A stretch of 64,000 bases of DNA from Necropsobacter massiliensis (GCF_000827595.2 NZ_LN776178.1:1-64000); one strand, 5' to 3'; counted from the stretch's first letter, positions 49,107 to 61,524 are shown. Program-made: numbers and translations. Notes: generated from the letters alone by a model not told the origin.

Positions 49107-50099
49107 ATGGATTTAAATACGATTTTAATTATTTTAGGTGTAATCGCGTTAATTATTTTAGTCGCTCACGGTTTATGGGCAAACCGCCGTGAAAAATCCC
49201 GCTATTTCCAAAATGCCAATACCTTTACTAAAGATTCCCGTATTCGTCAGGCGCAGGAAAACTTGAACTCGCCTACAAATCAGCAAACTCCCGTGCCGGA
49301 TTATGCACAAACCGAATCCCGCCCGTCTCAGCCGACCCAACAGAATTTGGATTTTGATCAAGCGCAGTATTCCGCCGTGCAGGAAAATCGCAATGTGGAA
49401 CAGGCGGTCAGCCGGATTAAAATCAGCCTGCCGGATTCGCCCGAACCGGTCAATGCGAGCGTCGAGCCGCCGGTTTATGCGCAAAATACTAATTTTGGCA
49501 ACCGCACTATTGCGGATATTGAATCTTCCGTGGATGAAAATGAAGGAATTAATTCGTCGTCGGTATTGTTGCGTGAACAATTAGCCGAAGCGGCGCAAAA
49601 GCCACTTTCCGCGCAGCCGAGCGAAACCGTAACAGTGTCGTCAGCGCGCGCGCCTGAGCCGGTACAACACAGTGAGCCGGTGCAAAACCGTCAGGACAAC
49701 AATGCCTTTATTATGCTGTATGTGGTGGCGCCGGAAAATCGTGAGTTTAACGGCACCAATCTTGCGCAGGTATTAGATGATCTCGGTTTTATTTTCGGTC
49801 GGCAACAGATTTATCATCGCCATTTGGATCTCAGTGTCGCCAGTCCGGTGTTATTCAGCGCGGCGAATATTCAGCAGCCGGGAACCTTTGATGTGGATAA
49901 TATGGCGGATTTTTATACCGTCGGGATCGCCCTGTTTATGCAGTTGCCGTCGCACGGTAATGATCTTGCCAACCTGCGTATGATGATCCGCGCGGCAAAA
50001 ACCATTGCTGAAGAATTGGGCGGATTCGTATTAACGGATCAGCAGGAAATTTTCAACGAACAAGCGGAAAAAGCGTATTTAAACCGAGTTTCCGCTTGA
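49107..50099 (+). CDS. zipA: Cell division protein ZipA
   Basis: 330 residues from ATG 49107, preceded by GGGAGAAGAGATA; the longer frame from 49071 is rejected. An N-terminal membrane anchor (LNTILIILGVIALIILVAHG) is followed by a basic stretch and a long Pro/Gln/Glu-rich linker (about 50-190). The C-terminal FtsZ-binding domain (YVVAPENREFNG onward) comes last. It tethers FtsZ to the inner membrane. The zipA-ligA order is conserved. Confidence 0.93.
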   Translation: MDLNTILIILGVIALIILVAHGLWANRREKSRYFQNANTFTKDSRIRQAQENLNSPTNQQTPVPDYAQTESRPSQPTQQNLDFDQAQYSAVQENRNVEQAVSRIKISLPDSPEPVNASVEPPVYAQNTNFGNRTIADIESSVDENEGINSSSVLLREQLAEAAQKPLSAQPSETVTVSSARAPEPVQHSEPVQNRQDNNAFIMLYVVAPENREFNGTNLAQVLDDLGFIFGRQQIYHRHLDLSVASPVLFSAANIQQPGTFDVDNMADFYTVGIALFMQLPSHGNDLANLRMMIRAAKTIAEELGGFVLTDQQEIFNEQAEKAYLNRVSA

Positions 50100-50156
50100 G
50101 ACTGAAAACCGTTAAAATTTCCACCGCACTTTTAATTCGCATAATCCGCATGTTGA

Positions 50157-52352
<2,196 letters not shown>

Positions 52353-52358
52353 AACGAC

Positions 52359-52387
52359 AAAAGTGCGGTAAAAATTACCGCACTTTT
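52359..52387. terminator. Bidirectional terminator built from two uptake signals
   Basis: AAAAGTGCGGTAA (52359-52371) and TTACCGCACTTTT (52375-52387) form a perfect 13-bp stem with a 3-nt loop, ending in T-runs on both strands. It sits between the convergent ligA and crp genes. Confidence 0.85.
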
Positions 52388-52407
52388 TACGTTTATCGCC
52401 GACCGAT

Positions 52408-53052
52408 TTATCGGGTGCCGTACACCACAATGGTTTTACCGTGAGCAGAAATCAGGTGCTGGTCTTCCAGCATTTTCAAAATACGACCGACGGTTTCCCG
52501 CGAGCAACCGACCATTTGTCCGATTTCCTGACGGGTAATTTTAATCTGCATGCCGTCGGGGTGTGTCATGGCTTCCGGCATTTTGGCGAGATTTAACAGA
52601 GTTTGTGCAATTCGCCCGGTTACGTCTAAAAATGCCAGATTGCTGACCTGTCTGGAGGTGTTTTGCAGGCGACGGGCAAGTTGGGCGGACAAATACATCA
52701 GAATTTCAGGATTTACCTGAATTAACTGACGGAATTTTTTGTAAGAAATTTCCGCAATTTCACAGGAGCTTTTCGCTTTTATCCACGCGGAGCGCGACTG
52801 ACCTTCTTCAAACAAACCGGCTTCACCAAAGAAATCGCCTTGGCTTAGGTAAGTCAGAATCATTTCTTTGCCGTCCTCATCTTTAACCAACACAGCGACG
52901 GAACCCTTAATTAAATAATAAAGGGTTTCCGCTTTCTCGCCGGCATGAATTAAGGTGCTTTTCGACGGATATTTATGAATGTGACAATGTGAAAGAAACC
53001 ACTCTAAGGTTGGATCCATTGATTGTGTCGTTTGACCTTGCTGTTCTTGCAC
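52408..53052 (-). CDS. crp: cAMP receptor protein
   Basis: A 214-residue global regulator. The cAMP-binding domain includes [20 protein letters not shown] and [15 protein letters not shown]. The C-terminal HTH has [20 protein letters not shown], whose recognition helix matches E. coli CRP; TGTGA-N6-TCACA sites should therefore apply. Such sites lie before the microcin-like operon (18035) and psuK (12730). In Pasteurellaceae CRP also drives competence. Confidence 0.96.
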   Translation of the reverse strand: MQEQQGQTTQSMDPTLEWFLSHCHIHKYPSKSTLIHAGEKAETLYYLIKGSVAVLVKDEDGKEMILTYLSQGDFFGEAGLFEEGQSRSAWIKAKSSCEIAEISYKKFRQLIQVNPEILMYLSAQLARRLQNTSRQVSNLAFLDVTGRIAQTLLNLAKMPEAMTHPDGMQIKITRQEIGQMVGCSRETVGRILKMLEDQHLISAHGKTIVVYGTR

Positions 53053-53079
53053 TGAAGCCCCCGTAATATTGTGTTTCCG

Positions 53080-53298
53080 TTACTTAAGAAATTCCATTTT
53101 ATTTTTAATATCAATGGATTCATGTAATTCTGACCAGACAATCACCACTTCGCCCTGACGGATCGCCGTGAGCAGATTCTGCGTTTTCTGTGCCAGAGAC
53201 AGTTCTTCGGCGCCGTAATCGGTACCTTCGCGCAGCACAAAACTTTCCACGATATTGCGTAAAGTTTGTTCTTCCAGTGTCTGCCAGGGAATAATCAT
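53080..53298 (-). CDS. YheU family protein
   Basis: A 72-residue cytosolic protein of the YheU family (IIPWQTLEEQTLRNIVESFV, then LREGTDYG), whose function is unknown. It precedes crp on the same strand with a 27-nt gap, and yheU is near crp in E. coli too. Confidence 0.88.
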   Translation of the reverse strand: MIIPWQTLEEQTLRNIVESFVLREGTDYGAEELSLAQKTQNLLTAIRQGEVVIVWSELHESIDIKNKMEFLK

Positions 53299-53319
53299 AA
53301 TGTTACCTAAAAATTCGGA

Positions 53320-53919
53320 TTATGCAAATAGCACTTCGATCAGTTTCCATTGCTGATCAAAACTTTGGTTCGGACTATGGCGAAAGTTGGAACGTACATA
53401 GCGCATAAATTGCCCTTCGCAGAACGTCACCAAATATGCGGCGATCGTGCGTTCGTCGGCGGCAAAGGTTTTGCCTTCGCGCAGTTTGCGCATTTGCAGA
53501 ATATTGACGAACTGTAACTCCAAACGGTCAAAAAATTGTGCCACCCGCGCTTGCAAATGTGCGTTCTCAAACATTAGGGCATGCCCGGTCAGCACGCGGG
53601 TTAAGCCCGGATTTTTACGCGCGAAATCCAAAATCATCTGCATAATATCACGTATGCGTTGCATGGTATTGGTTTCGTTTTTAATCGAATGCGTAATGCG
53701 GCTGAGCAGGTTGCTTTCGATGTTGTCGATTAACGCCTCGAACATGGCGGTTTTACTCGGAAAATAGCGGTACAGCGCCGCCTCGGACACACCGACTTCC
53801 TGCGCCAGACGTGCGGTGGTCATCCGTTCCATGCCCCGTTCCGAATGTAGCATGTGGGTCAGAACCGTGAGAACCTGCTGGCGACGTTCTTTAACGCTGC
53901 GTTTGACCGGTTTATCCAT
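53320..53919 (-). CDS. slmA: Nucleoid occlusion factor SlmA
   Basis: A 199-residue TetR-type protein that binds DNA sites and blocks FtsZ assembly over the nucleoid. The HTH is [20 protein letters not shown] near residues 43-62. The C-terminal helices ([12 protein letters not shown]) match SlmA. It shares one base with the end of dut, and the coaBC-dut-slmA order is conserved. Confidence 0.93.
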   Translation of the reverse strand: MDKPVKRSVKERRQQVLTVLTHMLHSERGMERMTTARLAQEVGVSEAALYRYFPSKTAMFEALIDNIESNLLSRITHSIKNETNTMQRIRDIMQMILDFARKNPGLTRVLTGHALMFENAHLQARVAQFFDRLELQFVNILQMRKLREGKTFAADERTIAAYLVTFCEGQFMRYVRSNFRHSPNQSFDQQWKLIEVLFA

Positions 53920-54374
53920 TATTGCTTACCTGAATGCCCGAAACCGCCTTCACCGCGTTCGGTTTGGGCAAATTCCTTAACCAGATTAAATTCCGCCTGC
54001 ACCACCGGCACGAAAACCAACTGCGCAATGCGATCGCCCACTTCAATATTAAACGGCTGAGTGCTGCGATTCCAGACGGAAACCATCAACGGACCTTGAT
54101 AATCGGAGTCAATCAATCCCACCAAATTGCCCAGCACAATGCCGTGTTTGTGGCCCAAGCCGGAACGTGGCAGAATGACTGCCGCTAAATTCGGATCGGC
54201 AATATAAATCGACAATCCGGTCGGAATGAGTTGCGTTTCGCCCGGTTGAATCGTGCGGGGTTCCGGCATCAATGCGCGTAAATCCAAACCGGCAGAGCCT
54301 TGGGTGGCGTAAGTCGGCAAGGGGAAGTCCGTTCCTAGGCGCGGATCGAGAATTTTGACATCAATTTTTTTCAT
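53919..54374 (-). CDS. dut: dUTP diphosphatase
   Basis: A 151-residue trimeric enzyme that hydrolyses dUTP to dUMP. The five family motifs are present, including [40 protein letters not shown] and the C-terminal [10 protein letters not shown]. It overlaps coaBC by 14 nt and touches slmA. Confidence 0.96.
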   Translation of the reverse strand: MKKIDVKILDPRLGTDFPLPTYATQGSAGLDLRALMPEPRTIQPGETQLIPTGLSIYIADPNLAAVILPRSGLGHKHGIVLGNLVGLIDSDYQGPLMVSVWNRSTQPFNIEVGDRIAQLVFVPVVQAEFNLVKEFAQTERGEGGFGHSGKQ

Positions 54375-55599
54375 AGTGTTCCTTCAAGTTATGTTGTGCC
54401 GAGGCGTTAAAATGTTTGAGTATATTGTCTGCCAGCAGCCGCGCCAGCGTTTTCTTGTCGGTAAAAGGAAGTGCGCCGTCGCCTTGGCGCCAGTATAAAT
54501 GCAACGCATTTTGATCGGCATTGAACCCTTGTCCGTTAGACACATCGTTGGCACAGATCAAATCCAGATTTTTGCGCAACAGCTTGTCTTTGGCATATTG
54601 CGCGATGTTCTGGGTTTCCGCGGCAAAACCGACTACAAACGGGCGGTGTTGTGCCAAATGTCCGACATCGGCAATAATGTCGGGATTTTTGATCAGCGTC
54701 AGCGACATATCGTCGGCGGATTTCTTGATTTTTTGTGTGGCGACCTCGGCCACGCGATAATCGGCGACGGCCGCGCAACCGATAAAAATGTGATTTTTGA
54801 CCGCACTTTCCAGCGCAACTTGCCACATTTCCTGGGCGGAAGTGACATCGATGCGTTTAACATTTGCCGGCGTCGCCAGATTGACCGGACCGGCAATCAG
54901 GGTGACATTTGCCCCACGCGCGGCAAAGGCTTCGGCAATCGCAAAGCCCATTTTGCCGGAACTGTGATTGCTGATATAGCGCACCGGATCAATAGCTTCG
55001 CGGGTCGGTCCGGCGGTAATGGCGACATTCAGACCGGCTAAATCCTGGCGGGCGGCGAGCCGTTCACAAAGTGCGGTATAAATTTCCACCGGTTCTGACA
55101 TGCGCCCGAATCCTACATCGCCGCAGGCTTGTTCGCCACTGTTCGGCCCTACGGTATGTACGCCGCGTTCGGTCAAGTGACGTAAATTCTGCTGCGTGAC
55201 CGGCTGGCGGAACATTTGCTGATTCATGGCCGGCGCCAACAAAATCGGTGCGGCGGTAGCAAGGCAGAGCGCGGCAAGCAAATCATTCGCCATTCCCGCG
55301 TTGAGACGGGCGATAAAATCCGCGCTTGCCGGCGCGATAACCACCATATCCGCCCATTTTGCCAGCTCAATGTGCCCCATTGCCAGTTCTGCCTGCGGAT
55401 CCAACAGCGATTGCGCCACCGCGTTGCCGGAAATTGCCTGCAAAGTCAGTGGTGTAACGAACTGTGCCGCGGCGGCAGTCAGCACTACGCGGACCTCGGC
55501 GTCGCTTTTGCGCAGCAGACGGATCAGTTCAATGGTTTTATAAGCGGCAATACCGCCGGTAATGCCGACTACAATCCGTTTTCCCTGAAGATGTTGCAT
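54361..55599 (-). CDS. coaBC: Bifunctional CoaBC (phosphopantothenoylcysteine synthetase/decarboxylase)
   Basis: 412 residues for two steps of coenzyme A synthesis. The N-terminal flavoprotein CoaC domain has [20 protein letters not shown] and APAMNQQMF. The C-terminal CoaB domain has [20 protein letters not shown] and the [18 protein letters not shown] segment. The C-terminal start of dut overlaps its end. Confidence 0.95.
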   Translation of the reverse strand: MQHLQGKRIVVGITGGIAAYKTIELIRLLRKSDAEVRVVLTAAAAQFVTPLTLQAISGNAVAQSLLDPQAELAMGHIELAKWADMVVIAPASADFIARLNAGMANDLLAALCLATAAPILLAPAMNQQMFRQPVTQQNLRHLTERGVHTVGPNSGEQACGDVGFGRMSEPVEIYTALCERLAARQDLAGLNVAITAGPTREAIDPVRYISNHSSGKMGFAIAEAFAARGANVTLIAGPVNLATPANVKRIDVTSAQEMWQVALESAVKNHIFIGCAAVADYRVAEVATQKIKKSADDMSLTLIKNPDIIADVGHLAQHRPFVVGFAAETQNIAQYAKDKLLRKNLDLICANDVSNGQGFNADQNALHLYWRQGDGALPFTDKKTLARLLADNILKHFNASAQHNLKEHYEKN

Positions 55600-55759
55600 T
55601 GTTAGCCCTTAATCACAATAAAAAAGTGCGGTTCATTTTACTGTAATTTTTATTAAGAAAAAATTTATTTTGCGATCCGTCGCGCAAAATTAAACCGAAA
55701 ATCTGTCCGCGCAGCAGGCTTTCCGCCACAGTAAAGCCTTTGCTGCACTTGAGGGAATA

Positions 55760-56419
55760 ATGATGAAGGAATTAATGCCGCGCGAAAAACTGCTGCGTTT
55801 TGGTGCCGAGGCATTGGATGATGCAGAATTGCTGGCAATTTTCCTGCGAACCGGAATTAAACATTGTCCGGTGATGCAGTTATCGCACAACGTGTTGGTG
55901 CATTTCGGGTCTTTGCGTGGGTTAATCAGTGCCGAGCGACAGCACTTTTGTGCGGTAAAGGGCTTGGGGATTACCCAGTTTATTCAGTTGCGCGCTTGCA
56001 CCGAAATGACCAAGCGTTATTTATCTCAGCAATTGGAAAGCCAGCATGCCTTTACCACGCCGGCATTGGTGCGCACTTACTTGCAGGCGGAACTGGAACA
56101 TAAAGAACGGGAAGTGTTTATCGTACTGTTTTTGGATAATCAGCATCGTTTGCTAAAAAAAGAAGAAATGTTTCTAGGCACAATTAACAGCGCCGCGGTT
56201 TATCCGCGCGAAATTATCAAGGGCGCATTGGCTTGCAATGCCGCGGCGTTGATTTTGGCGCACAATCATCCTTCCGGCGTGGCGGAACCCAGTGCCTCGG
56301 ATCGTAAAATTACCGAAACCATTAAGCAGGCGGCGGAATTGGTGGAAATTCGGGTGCTGGATCATTTTGTAATTGGCAAAGGCGGTTATTTTTCCTTTTC
56401 CGAAAACGGCTGGATCTGA
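55760..56419 (+). CDS. radC: RadC/YicR JAB-domain protein
   Basis: 219 residues. An N-terminal helix-hairpin-helix-like part (MPREKLLRFGAEALDDAELL, KGLGITQFIQLRA) is followed by a JAB1/MPN metalloprotease-like domain. The latter has the JAMM residues AHNHPSGVAEPSASD and the upstream Glu. The family name RadC is historical; no repair role is proven. It precedes rpmB, as in E. coli. The start is ATG 55760 or 55763. Confidence 0.92.
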   Translation: MMKELMPREKLLRFGAEALDDAELLAIFLRTGIKHCPVMQLSHNVLVHFGSLRGLISAERQHFCAVKGLGITQFIQLRACTEMTKRYLSQQLESQHAFTTPALVRTYLQAELEHKEREVFIVLFLDNQHRLLKKEEMFLGTINSAAVYPREIIKGALACNAAALILAHNHPSGVAEPSASDRKITETIKQAAELVEIRVLDHFVIGKGGYFSFSENGWI

Positions 56420-56491
56420 GATCCTTTTCTGATCTTGCAATGCTTTTGGGCAAATTTTTGCCATTTATTTAACGCAACGGCGTATTTTAAC

Positions 56492-56520
56492 TTGAGAATC
56501 ATGAATAAAGTGAGTATAAT
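56492..56520 (+). promoter_or_regulatory. Sigma-70 promoter of rpmB-rpmG
   Basis: TTGAGA (56492-56497) and TATAAT (56515-56520) are separated by exactly 17 bp. Transcription would start near 56527, giving a leader of about 118 nt before rpmB. Confidence 0.8.
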
Positions 56521-56540
56521 TTGCCACCTTTAATATAGTA

Positions 56541-56621
56541 CGGGTCGGTTATCGCGGCCTGACGAGGTAGCTGTCGAAATCCCATGATTTCGAGGTAATC
56601 CGAACCCTAAGCTCGAGCTTA
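56541..56621 (+). promoter_or_regulatory. Structured 5' leader of the L28-L33 operon
   Basis: A long-range stem can form between GGGTCGGTTA (56542-56551) and TAATCCGAACCC (56596-56607), with small bulges. Inside is a perfect hairpin, TCGAAATC-CCAT-GATTTCGA (56574-56593). After it comes AAGC-TCGA-GCTT (56609-56620), 24 nt before the start. Ribosomal protein leaders often bind their own product, and autoregulation is inferred. I cannot assign a named RNA family. Confidence 0.55.
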
Positions 56622-56644
56622 TATTTGATTTATTGGAGATTAGT

Positions 56645-56881
56645 ATGTCTAGAGTCTGTCAAGTCACAGGCAAGCGTCCGGCAGTCGGTAACAACCGCTC
56701 ACACGCGTTGAACGCGACACGTCGTCGTTTTCTACCTAACTTACACACTCACCGTTTCTGGGTTGAGAGTGAAAACCGTTTCGTAACTTTGCGCTTAACG
56801 GCGAAAGGTATGCGTATTATTGATAAAAAAGGCATTGATGCAGTGTTAGCTGAAATCCGTGCTCGTGGCGAGAAAATCTAA
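56645..56881 (+). CDS. rpmB: Ribosomal protein bL28
   Basis: 78 residues from ATG 56645, preceded by [32 protein letters not shown] is the family start, and [16 protein letters not shown] follows. This large-subunit protein starts the rpmB-rpmG operon. Confidence 0.97.
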
Positions 56882-56892
56882 GGAGCTAAAAC

Positions 56893-57063
56893 ATGGCAGC
56901 TAAAGGTGCTCGTGAAAAAATCCGTTTAGTTTCAACTGCTGAAACCGGTCATTTCTATACAACGACAAAAAACAAACGCAACATGCCGGAAAAAATGGAA
57001 ATCAAAAAATTTGATCCGGTTGTACGTAAACACGTTGTGTATAAAGAAGCTAAAATCAAATAA
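56893..57063 (+). CDS. rpmG: Ribosomal protein bL33
   Basis: A 56-residue protein starting [20 protein letters not shown] and ending in KEAKIK. It lies 11 nt after rpmB with AGGAGCTAAAAC as ribosome site. The four zinc-binding Cys of some L33 proteins are absent, so this is the zinc-free form. Confidence 0.97.
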   Translation: MAAKGAREKIRLVSTAETGHFYTTTKNKRNMPEKMEIKKFDPVVRKHVVYKEAKIK

Positions 57064-57081
57064 TTTAGCTTTCAGCAATTT

Positions 57082-57108
57082 AAAAAACCCGACGCGTTCG
57101 GGTTTTTT
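57082..57108. terminator. Terminator of rpmB-rpmG
   Basis: AAAAAACCCGA, a CGCGT loop and TCGGGTTTTTT make a textbook rho-independent terminator 18 nt after rpmG. Confidence 0.92.
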
Positions 57109-57187
57109 ATTGTCTGAAAATCGCTGAACAAGCATCTTGGGATGCGTTATAATGCGCTCACTTTTGTTGAATTGAGTAAGAGAAACT

Positions 57188-58000
57188 ATGCCCGAACTTC
57201 CAGAAGTTGAAACTGCGCTTAATGGCGTGCGTCCTTATCTCGACGGTTTTGTTATTGAAAAAATTGTTGTACGCCAAGCAAAGCTGCGTTGGCCGGTCAG
57301 CCCGCAACTGTTGACGCTTTCCGGGCAAAAAGTCACCGCACTTTCACGCCGTGCCAAATATCTGATTATTCACACCGCGCAAGGCTATATTATCGGGCAT
57401 CTCGGTATGTCTGGCTCAGTGCGAATTGTGCCGCATAACAGCCCGGTAGATAAACATGATCATCTGGATATTGTCATGAATAACGGCAAACTGCTGCGTT
57501 ATAACGATCCGCGTCGCTTCGGCGCCTGGTTGTGGACGGAAAAGCTGGCGGATTTTCATTTGTTTTTGAAACTCGGTCCCGAACCGCTCGGCGAAGAATT
57601 TAATGGGGATTATCTGTTTAAAAAATCTCGCAAAAAAACGACCGCACTTAAGACCTTTTTAATGGATAACGCCGTGGTTGTTGGCGTCGGCAATATTTAT
57701 GCCAATGAAACCCTATTTTTGTGTGGCATACATCCGCAAAAGCCCGCCGGAAAATTAACCAAAGCCCAATGCGAATTACTGGCGGATACCATCAAACAGG
57801 TGCTGACCACCGCCATTGCGCAAGGCGGCACCACCTTAAAAGATTTCTTACAGCCAGACGGTCGACCGGGATATTTTGCGCAGAAATTGCTAGTTTACGG
57901 GCATAAAGATCAGCCTTGTCCAAAGTGCGGTACAAAAATCGAAAGTTTAATTATCGGACAGCGCAACAGCTTTTTCTGTCCGAAATGTCAAAAGAAATAA
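57188..58000 (+). CDS. mutM: Formamidopyrimidine-DNA glycosylase
   Basis: A 270-residue bifunctional glycosylase/lyase that removes 8-oxoguanine. The N-terminal [17 protein letters not shown] supplies the catalytic Pro after Met removal. The H2TH region has [13 protein letters not shown]. The C-terminal zinc finger has CPKCGTKIE and CPKC. An uptake signal is inside the finger coding region. Confidence 0.96.
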   Translation: MPELPEVETALNGVRPYLDGFVIEKIVVRQAKLRWPVSPQLLTLSGQKVTALSRRAKYLIIHTAQGYIIGHLGMSGSVRIVPHNSPVDKHDHLDIVMNNGKLLRYNDPRRFGAWLWTEKLADFHLFLKLGPEPLGEEFNGDYLFKKSRKKTTALKTFLMDNAVVVGVGNIYANETLFLCGIHPQKPAGKLTKAQCELLADTIKQVLTTAIAQGGTTLKDFLQPDGRPGYFAQKLLVYGHKDQPCPKCGTKIESLIIGQRNSFFCPKCQKK

Positions 58001-58092
58001 AATAAAAAAATCAAACAAGAGTAAAATGATATTTATTAACGCTATCATTTCACTGAATTCGTTATTTTTGAAATTCGTTTAGCATTTTAATA

Positions 58093-58356
58093 ATGGTTTA
58101 TCAAGCACCTTGGTGGGGTGGGCAGCTGACGCTGCGTTATACGGATCGGCATTTTGAGGGCAAACATTATCTGTACGGTTATAAGCGACGGGATAAGGAA
58201 CATCAGGCGATTGCCTCTCTATGGCATGAAAAAATCAGCTGGAAAGGCATTTTGCCGAAGTTGAATTTAAAATGGCAACATATTGACAGTAATATTCCGG
58301 ATTTTTATTCACGCACCAATAAAGCCATCTTTATTACACTGGAAAAGCGTTTTTGA
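58093..58356 (+). pseudogene. C-terminal fragment of a Slam-type (DUF560) outer membrane protein
   Basis: An 87-codon piece with beta-barrel character ending in Phe: RYTDRHFEGKHYLYG, then WKGILPKLNLKWQHIDSNIP and DFYSRTNKAIFITLEKRF. It resembles the C-terminus of surface lipoprotein assembly modifiers, which are about 480 residues long. There is no signal peptide, TPR region or ribosome site, so most of the gene has been lost. The family call is from memory of the C-terminal pattern. Confidence 0.6.
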
Positions 58357-58380
58357 GACTGCGGGCAGACGCCCGCAAGA

Positions 58381-58866
58381 CTATTTCTTGCGTGTCAGCA
58401 CCAGAAATCGACAAGCGTAAGGGTTGTCTTGATCGGCTTGGCGGTATTCTTCCGATTCTATGTGCCAGTCTTGCCAATGTAGCGCGGGGAAGTAGGTATC
58501 ACCTTCCAGTTCGGCTTGGATTTCGGTCAGATATAATTTATCGGCGTGAGGTAAATATTGCCGAAACAGTTCGCCGCCGCCGATGAGCATAATTTCTGGT
58601 GAATCCTGAACAAAATCCACCGCACTTTCAAGGCTGTTTTTCCAGATAACGCCTTCTGTGTGATAAGGCGTGCGGGACAGTACGATATTAATACGCTTTG
58701 GCAACGGACGCCCGATGCTTTCAAAGGTTTTGCGCCCCATAATGATTGGTTTGCCCGTGGTATGGCGGCGGAACCAGGCAAGATCCGCCGGTAGGTGCCA
58801 AGGCATTTGGTTTTCTTTGCCGATAACGCGGTTGCGGGTCATGGCGACAATTAGGCTTAACGTCAT
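58381..58866 (-). CDS. folA: Dihydrofolate reductase
   Basis: 161 residues. Motifs include SLIVAMTRNRVIGKENQMPW at residues 4-23, the acidic/aromatic LPADLAWFRRHT, and IIMGRKTFESIGRPLP. Reduces dihydrofolate with NADPH and is the trimethoprim target. An uptake signal is inside near 58619. Confidence 0.96.
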   Translation of the reverse strand: MTLSLIVAMTRNRVIGKENQMPWHLPADLAWFRRHTTGKPIIMGRKTFESIGRPLPKRINIVLSRTPYHTEGVIWKNSLESAVDFVQDSPEIMLIGGGELFRQYLPHADKLYLTEIQAELEGDTYFPALHWQDWHIESEEYRQADQDNPYACRFLVLTRKK

Positions 58867-58898
58867 GATGTTTCTCTGTCTGTAATAATGAGCCGTTA

Positions 58899-59366
58899 CT
58901 ATACCACAGGTTTCTGACGATAGAATAATAATCCCGGCAATGCCAAACCGAAAACAATTGCGCCTAAAATAAAACCAGTTTTAATAAAATAATCGATCAT
59001 CTGGGTGAACAGCAGATCGGAAAAACCATAGTGATGAATCTGTACGATCGCGATCATTGCTTTATAGGCGTAAACTCCCGGAATCATCGGAATAATCGCC
59101 GCGACGGTGAACACTTTAGGATGTGCCAGATAACGGTGCGACAGCTGTACGCCGATAAAACCGATTAAGCTGGCGCCGGCAAAGGTGGCGAATACCGGCG
59201 GCATATCGAAATGCACCAGCAACGTGCGCAGTCCGTGACCTAAGGCACCCAGAACCGCGCAGTATTTCAGGGCTTTTGGCGGCACGTTAAACACCAACGC
59301 GAAACCAACTGCCGGAATGGCCGCGAAAAACATGTCATCCGCTAAGCGCAATAATAACTCAATCAT
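58899..59366 (-). CDS. yjjB: ThrE-family exporter, small subunit (YjjB-like)
   Basis: A 155-residue membrane protein with about five hydrophobic segments, matching the C-terminal half of ThrE (PALGALGHG-like region ALGHGLRTLLVHF, MIPGVYAYKAM). It follows the YjjP-like gene by 1 nt. In E. coli YjjP and YjjB together export succinate, while the Corynebacterium relative exports threonine and serine. Confidence 0.87.
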   Translation of the reverse strand: MIELLLRLADDMFFAAIPAVGFALVFNVPPKALKYCAVLGALGHGLRTLLVHFDMPPVFATFAGASLIGFIGVQLSHRYLAHPKVFTVAAIIPMIPGVYAYKAMIAIVQIHHYGFSDLLFTQMIDYFIKTGFILGAIVFGLALPGLLFYRQKPVV

Positions 59367-59367
59367 T

Positions 59368-60162
59368 TTAACGCCCCCAGCTTGTGATATTTAGTAGACT
59401 CAGGGCGAACACAATGCCTAAGCAGGCGCCGAAAGTCAGAATTGTGGCGATAGTCCAGCGCCCCAGTCCCATATTGACGTGTCCTTTCAGAATATCCGCC
59501 AGCGAATTGATCAGCGGAAATCCGGGCACCAGCAGCAATACACTGGATGCCAGTGCGATTTGCGGATCATTGCCGAGATCGTATTTTAGCGCCATACCGG
59601 CGATAATTGAGGCGACGAACGCGGTAATCGAGAATACGATTAAAGGGTTATAATGGCGCTGAGCGAGGCTTTGGCGCACGTACATGGCGGTGGCCGAAGC
59701 GAAAAAGGTAATCAGCGCAATCACCGCATCGCCGCCGGACAAATGGGCGAAGCTGGCACAAGACAGACCTATCATCAGCACTACGAAATAACGCTGATAT
59801 TTCAGTGGTTTAATACGCGCTAAGCGCTCCCGCACCTGATCAATGCCGTAAACTTTGTGTTCGGCGATAATCACGATACGCTGCACCTCGGTCACCACCT
59901 GCATATTAATGCCTTTGTCCGTATTTTTGCGTGCGGTCGTAATACAATGTCCTTGATATAACGTGGTCAGAATAATCGCATTCGGCGTCAGCGCACATTC
60001 CACACTGTCCATCCCCAGCGCCAACCCCAAGCGATGCGCCATTTGCACTACCACCGTGCTTTCCGCGCCGTGTTGTAGCAGCATTAAAGCGACCTGAACA
60101 CACAGCCGAGTGACTTCACGCTGGTGTTCCGCACTTTGTTCGCATTGTGTTTCCATAGTCAA
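59368..60162 (-). CDS. yjjP: ThrE-family exporter, large subunit (YjjP-like)
   Basis: 264 residues with a cytosolic N-terminal part (VALMLLQHGAESTVVVQMAH) and then about five hydrophobic segments, ending in LLVPGFPLINSLADILKGH, a ThrE hallmark. It pairs with the adjacent YjjB-like protein as a split ThrE. Succinate export would fit a mixed-acid Pasteurellaceae, but this is inference. Confidence 0.87.
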   Translation of the reverse strand: MTMETQCEQSAEHQREVTRLCVQVALMLLQHGAESTVVVQMAHRLGLALGMDSVECALTPNAIILTTLYQGHCITTARKNTDKGINMQVVTEVQRIVIIAEHKVYGIDQVRERLARIKPLKYQRYFVVLMIGLSCASFAHLSGGDAVIALITFFASATAMYVRQSLAQRHYNPLIVFSITAFVASIIAGMALKYDLGNDPQIALASSVLLLVPGFPLINSLADILKGHVNMGLGRWTIATILTFGACLGIVFALSLLNITSWGR

Positions 60163-60411
60163 ACCTTATCATGATAAACCTGCGCCATATTATATTGCGC
60201 TTAATCAAAATAAAATTTGTTCTAAATCATAGGCTACGCCGATAATTTGATGCTATTTACCACAGCCTTTATTTGGCTAAAAAGCGCAATTAATAGGTGC
60301 CGTTGGTGGTATTTGAGCCGCTCAAATGGGCAACGTGCGGTGGAAATCAGATGATTTTTTAACGGTTTAATGCTAATTTATGGCGAATTACAATTAACAG
60401 GTAATCGCATT

Positions 60412-61524
60412 ATGGAAAATACACACAGCCGCAAAACTATCGTCGTGAAATTCGGCACCAGCACCTTAACGCAAGGAACGCCGAAACTGAACCGCCCACA
60501 TATGATGGAAATCGTACGCCAGATTACGCAGCTACATCAGACCGGCTTTCGCGTGATTATTGTAACTTCAGGCGCCATGGCAGCGGGGCGGGATTATCTG
60601 AATCATCCGTCGCTGCCGCCGACCATCGCCTCAAAACAGTTGCTTGCCGCCGTGGGGCAAAGCCAGCTGATTCAAACTTGGCAACAATTATTCGCCATTT
60701 ATGATATTCATATCGGACAGATTCTGTTGACCCGTGCAGACATTGAGGATCGCGAACGGTTTTTAAACGCCCGCGACACCCTGCACGCGTTGCTGGATAA
60801 CCGTATTATTCCGGTGATTAATGAAAACGACGCGGTGGCGACGGCGGAAATTAAAGTCGGCGACAATGATAATCTGTCGGCGCTAGTGGCAATTTTGGCG
60901 CAAGCGGAGCAGCTGTATTTGCTGACCGATCAGCAAGGATTGTTCGACAGCGACCCGCGCAGTAATCCGCAGGCGAAATTGATTCCGCTGGTGGACAAAA
61001 TCACCCCACATATTCGCTCGATTGCCGGCGGCAGCGGAACGAATTTAGGAACCGGCGGTATGTTGACTAAAATTACCGCCGCCGATGTGGCGACGCGCTC
61101 CGGCGTGGAAACCATCATCGCGCCGGGCAATCGACCGAATGTGATTACGGATTTGGCTCACGGCAAAGCTGTCGGCACGCGTTTCTGTGCTCAGACCGAT
61201 CGGCTGGAGAGTCGTAAACAATGGCTGTTTGCCGCGCCGGCGGCAGGCGTGGTGATTATTGATGAGGGCGCCAAAAGTGCGGTGCTGGATCAGCACAAAT
61301 CCTTATTGCCGGCGGGCATTGTCGCGGTGGAAGGGCGTTTTTCCCGCGGTGAAGTGGTGAAGATCCGCAGCCGTAGCGGTCAGGATATGGCACTGGGCAT
61401 GCCGCGTTATAACAGCGATGCGTTATCCTTGATCAAGGGGCGGAAATCGCAGGAAATAGAACGGATTCTCGGCTACGAATACGGCTCGGTTGCAGTTCAT
61501 CGCGACGATATGATTGTATTCTAG
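60412..61524 (+). CDS. proB: Glutamate 5-kinase
   Basis: 370 residues from ATG 60412, after AACAGGTAATCGCATT; the upstream in-frame codons are unused. An amino acid kinase domain ([56 protein letters not shown]) is followed by a C-terminal PUA domain. It starts proline synthesis. No proA is adjacent. An uptake signal is inside near 61273. Confidence 0.95.
   Translation: MENTHSRKTIVVKFGTSTLTQGTPKLNRPHMMEIVRQITQLHQTGFRVIIVTSGAMAAGRDYLNHPSLPPTIASKQLLAAVGQSQLIQTWQQLFAIYDIHIGQILLTRADIEDRERFLNARDTLHALLDNRIIPVINENDAVATAEIKVGDNDNLSALVAILAQAEQLYLLTDQQGLFDSDPRSNPQAKLIPLVDKITPHIRSIAGGSGTNLGTGGMLTKITAADVATRSGVETIIAPGNRPNVITDLAHGKAVGTRFCAQTDRLESRKQWLFAAPAAGVVIIDEGAKSAVLDQHKSLLPAGIVAVEGRFSRGEVVKIRSRSGQDMALGMPRYNSDALSLIKGRKSQEIERILGYEYGSVAVHRDDMIVF

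Noticed and set aside
54499-55041. A 180-codon open frame opposite coaBC
   Set aside because: It lies wholly inside coaBC, which has complete motifs; the frame is a shadow.
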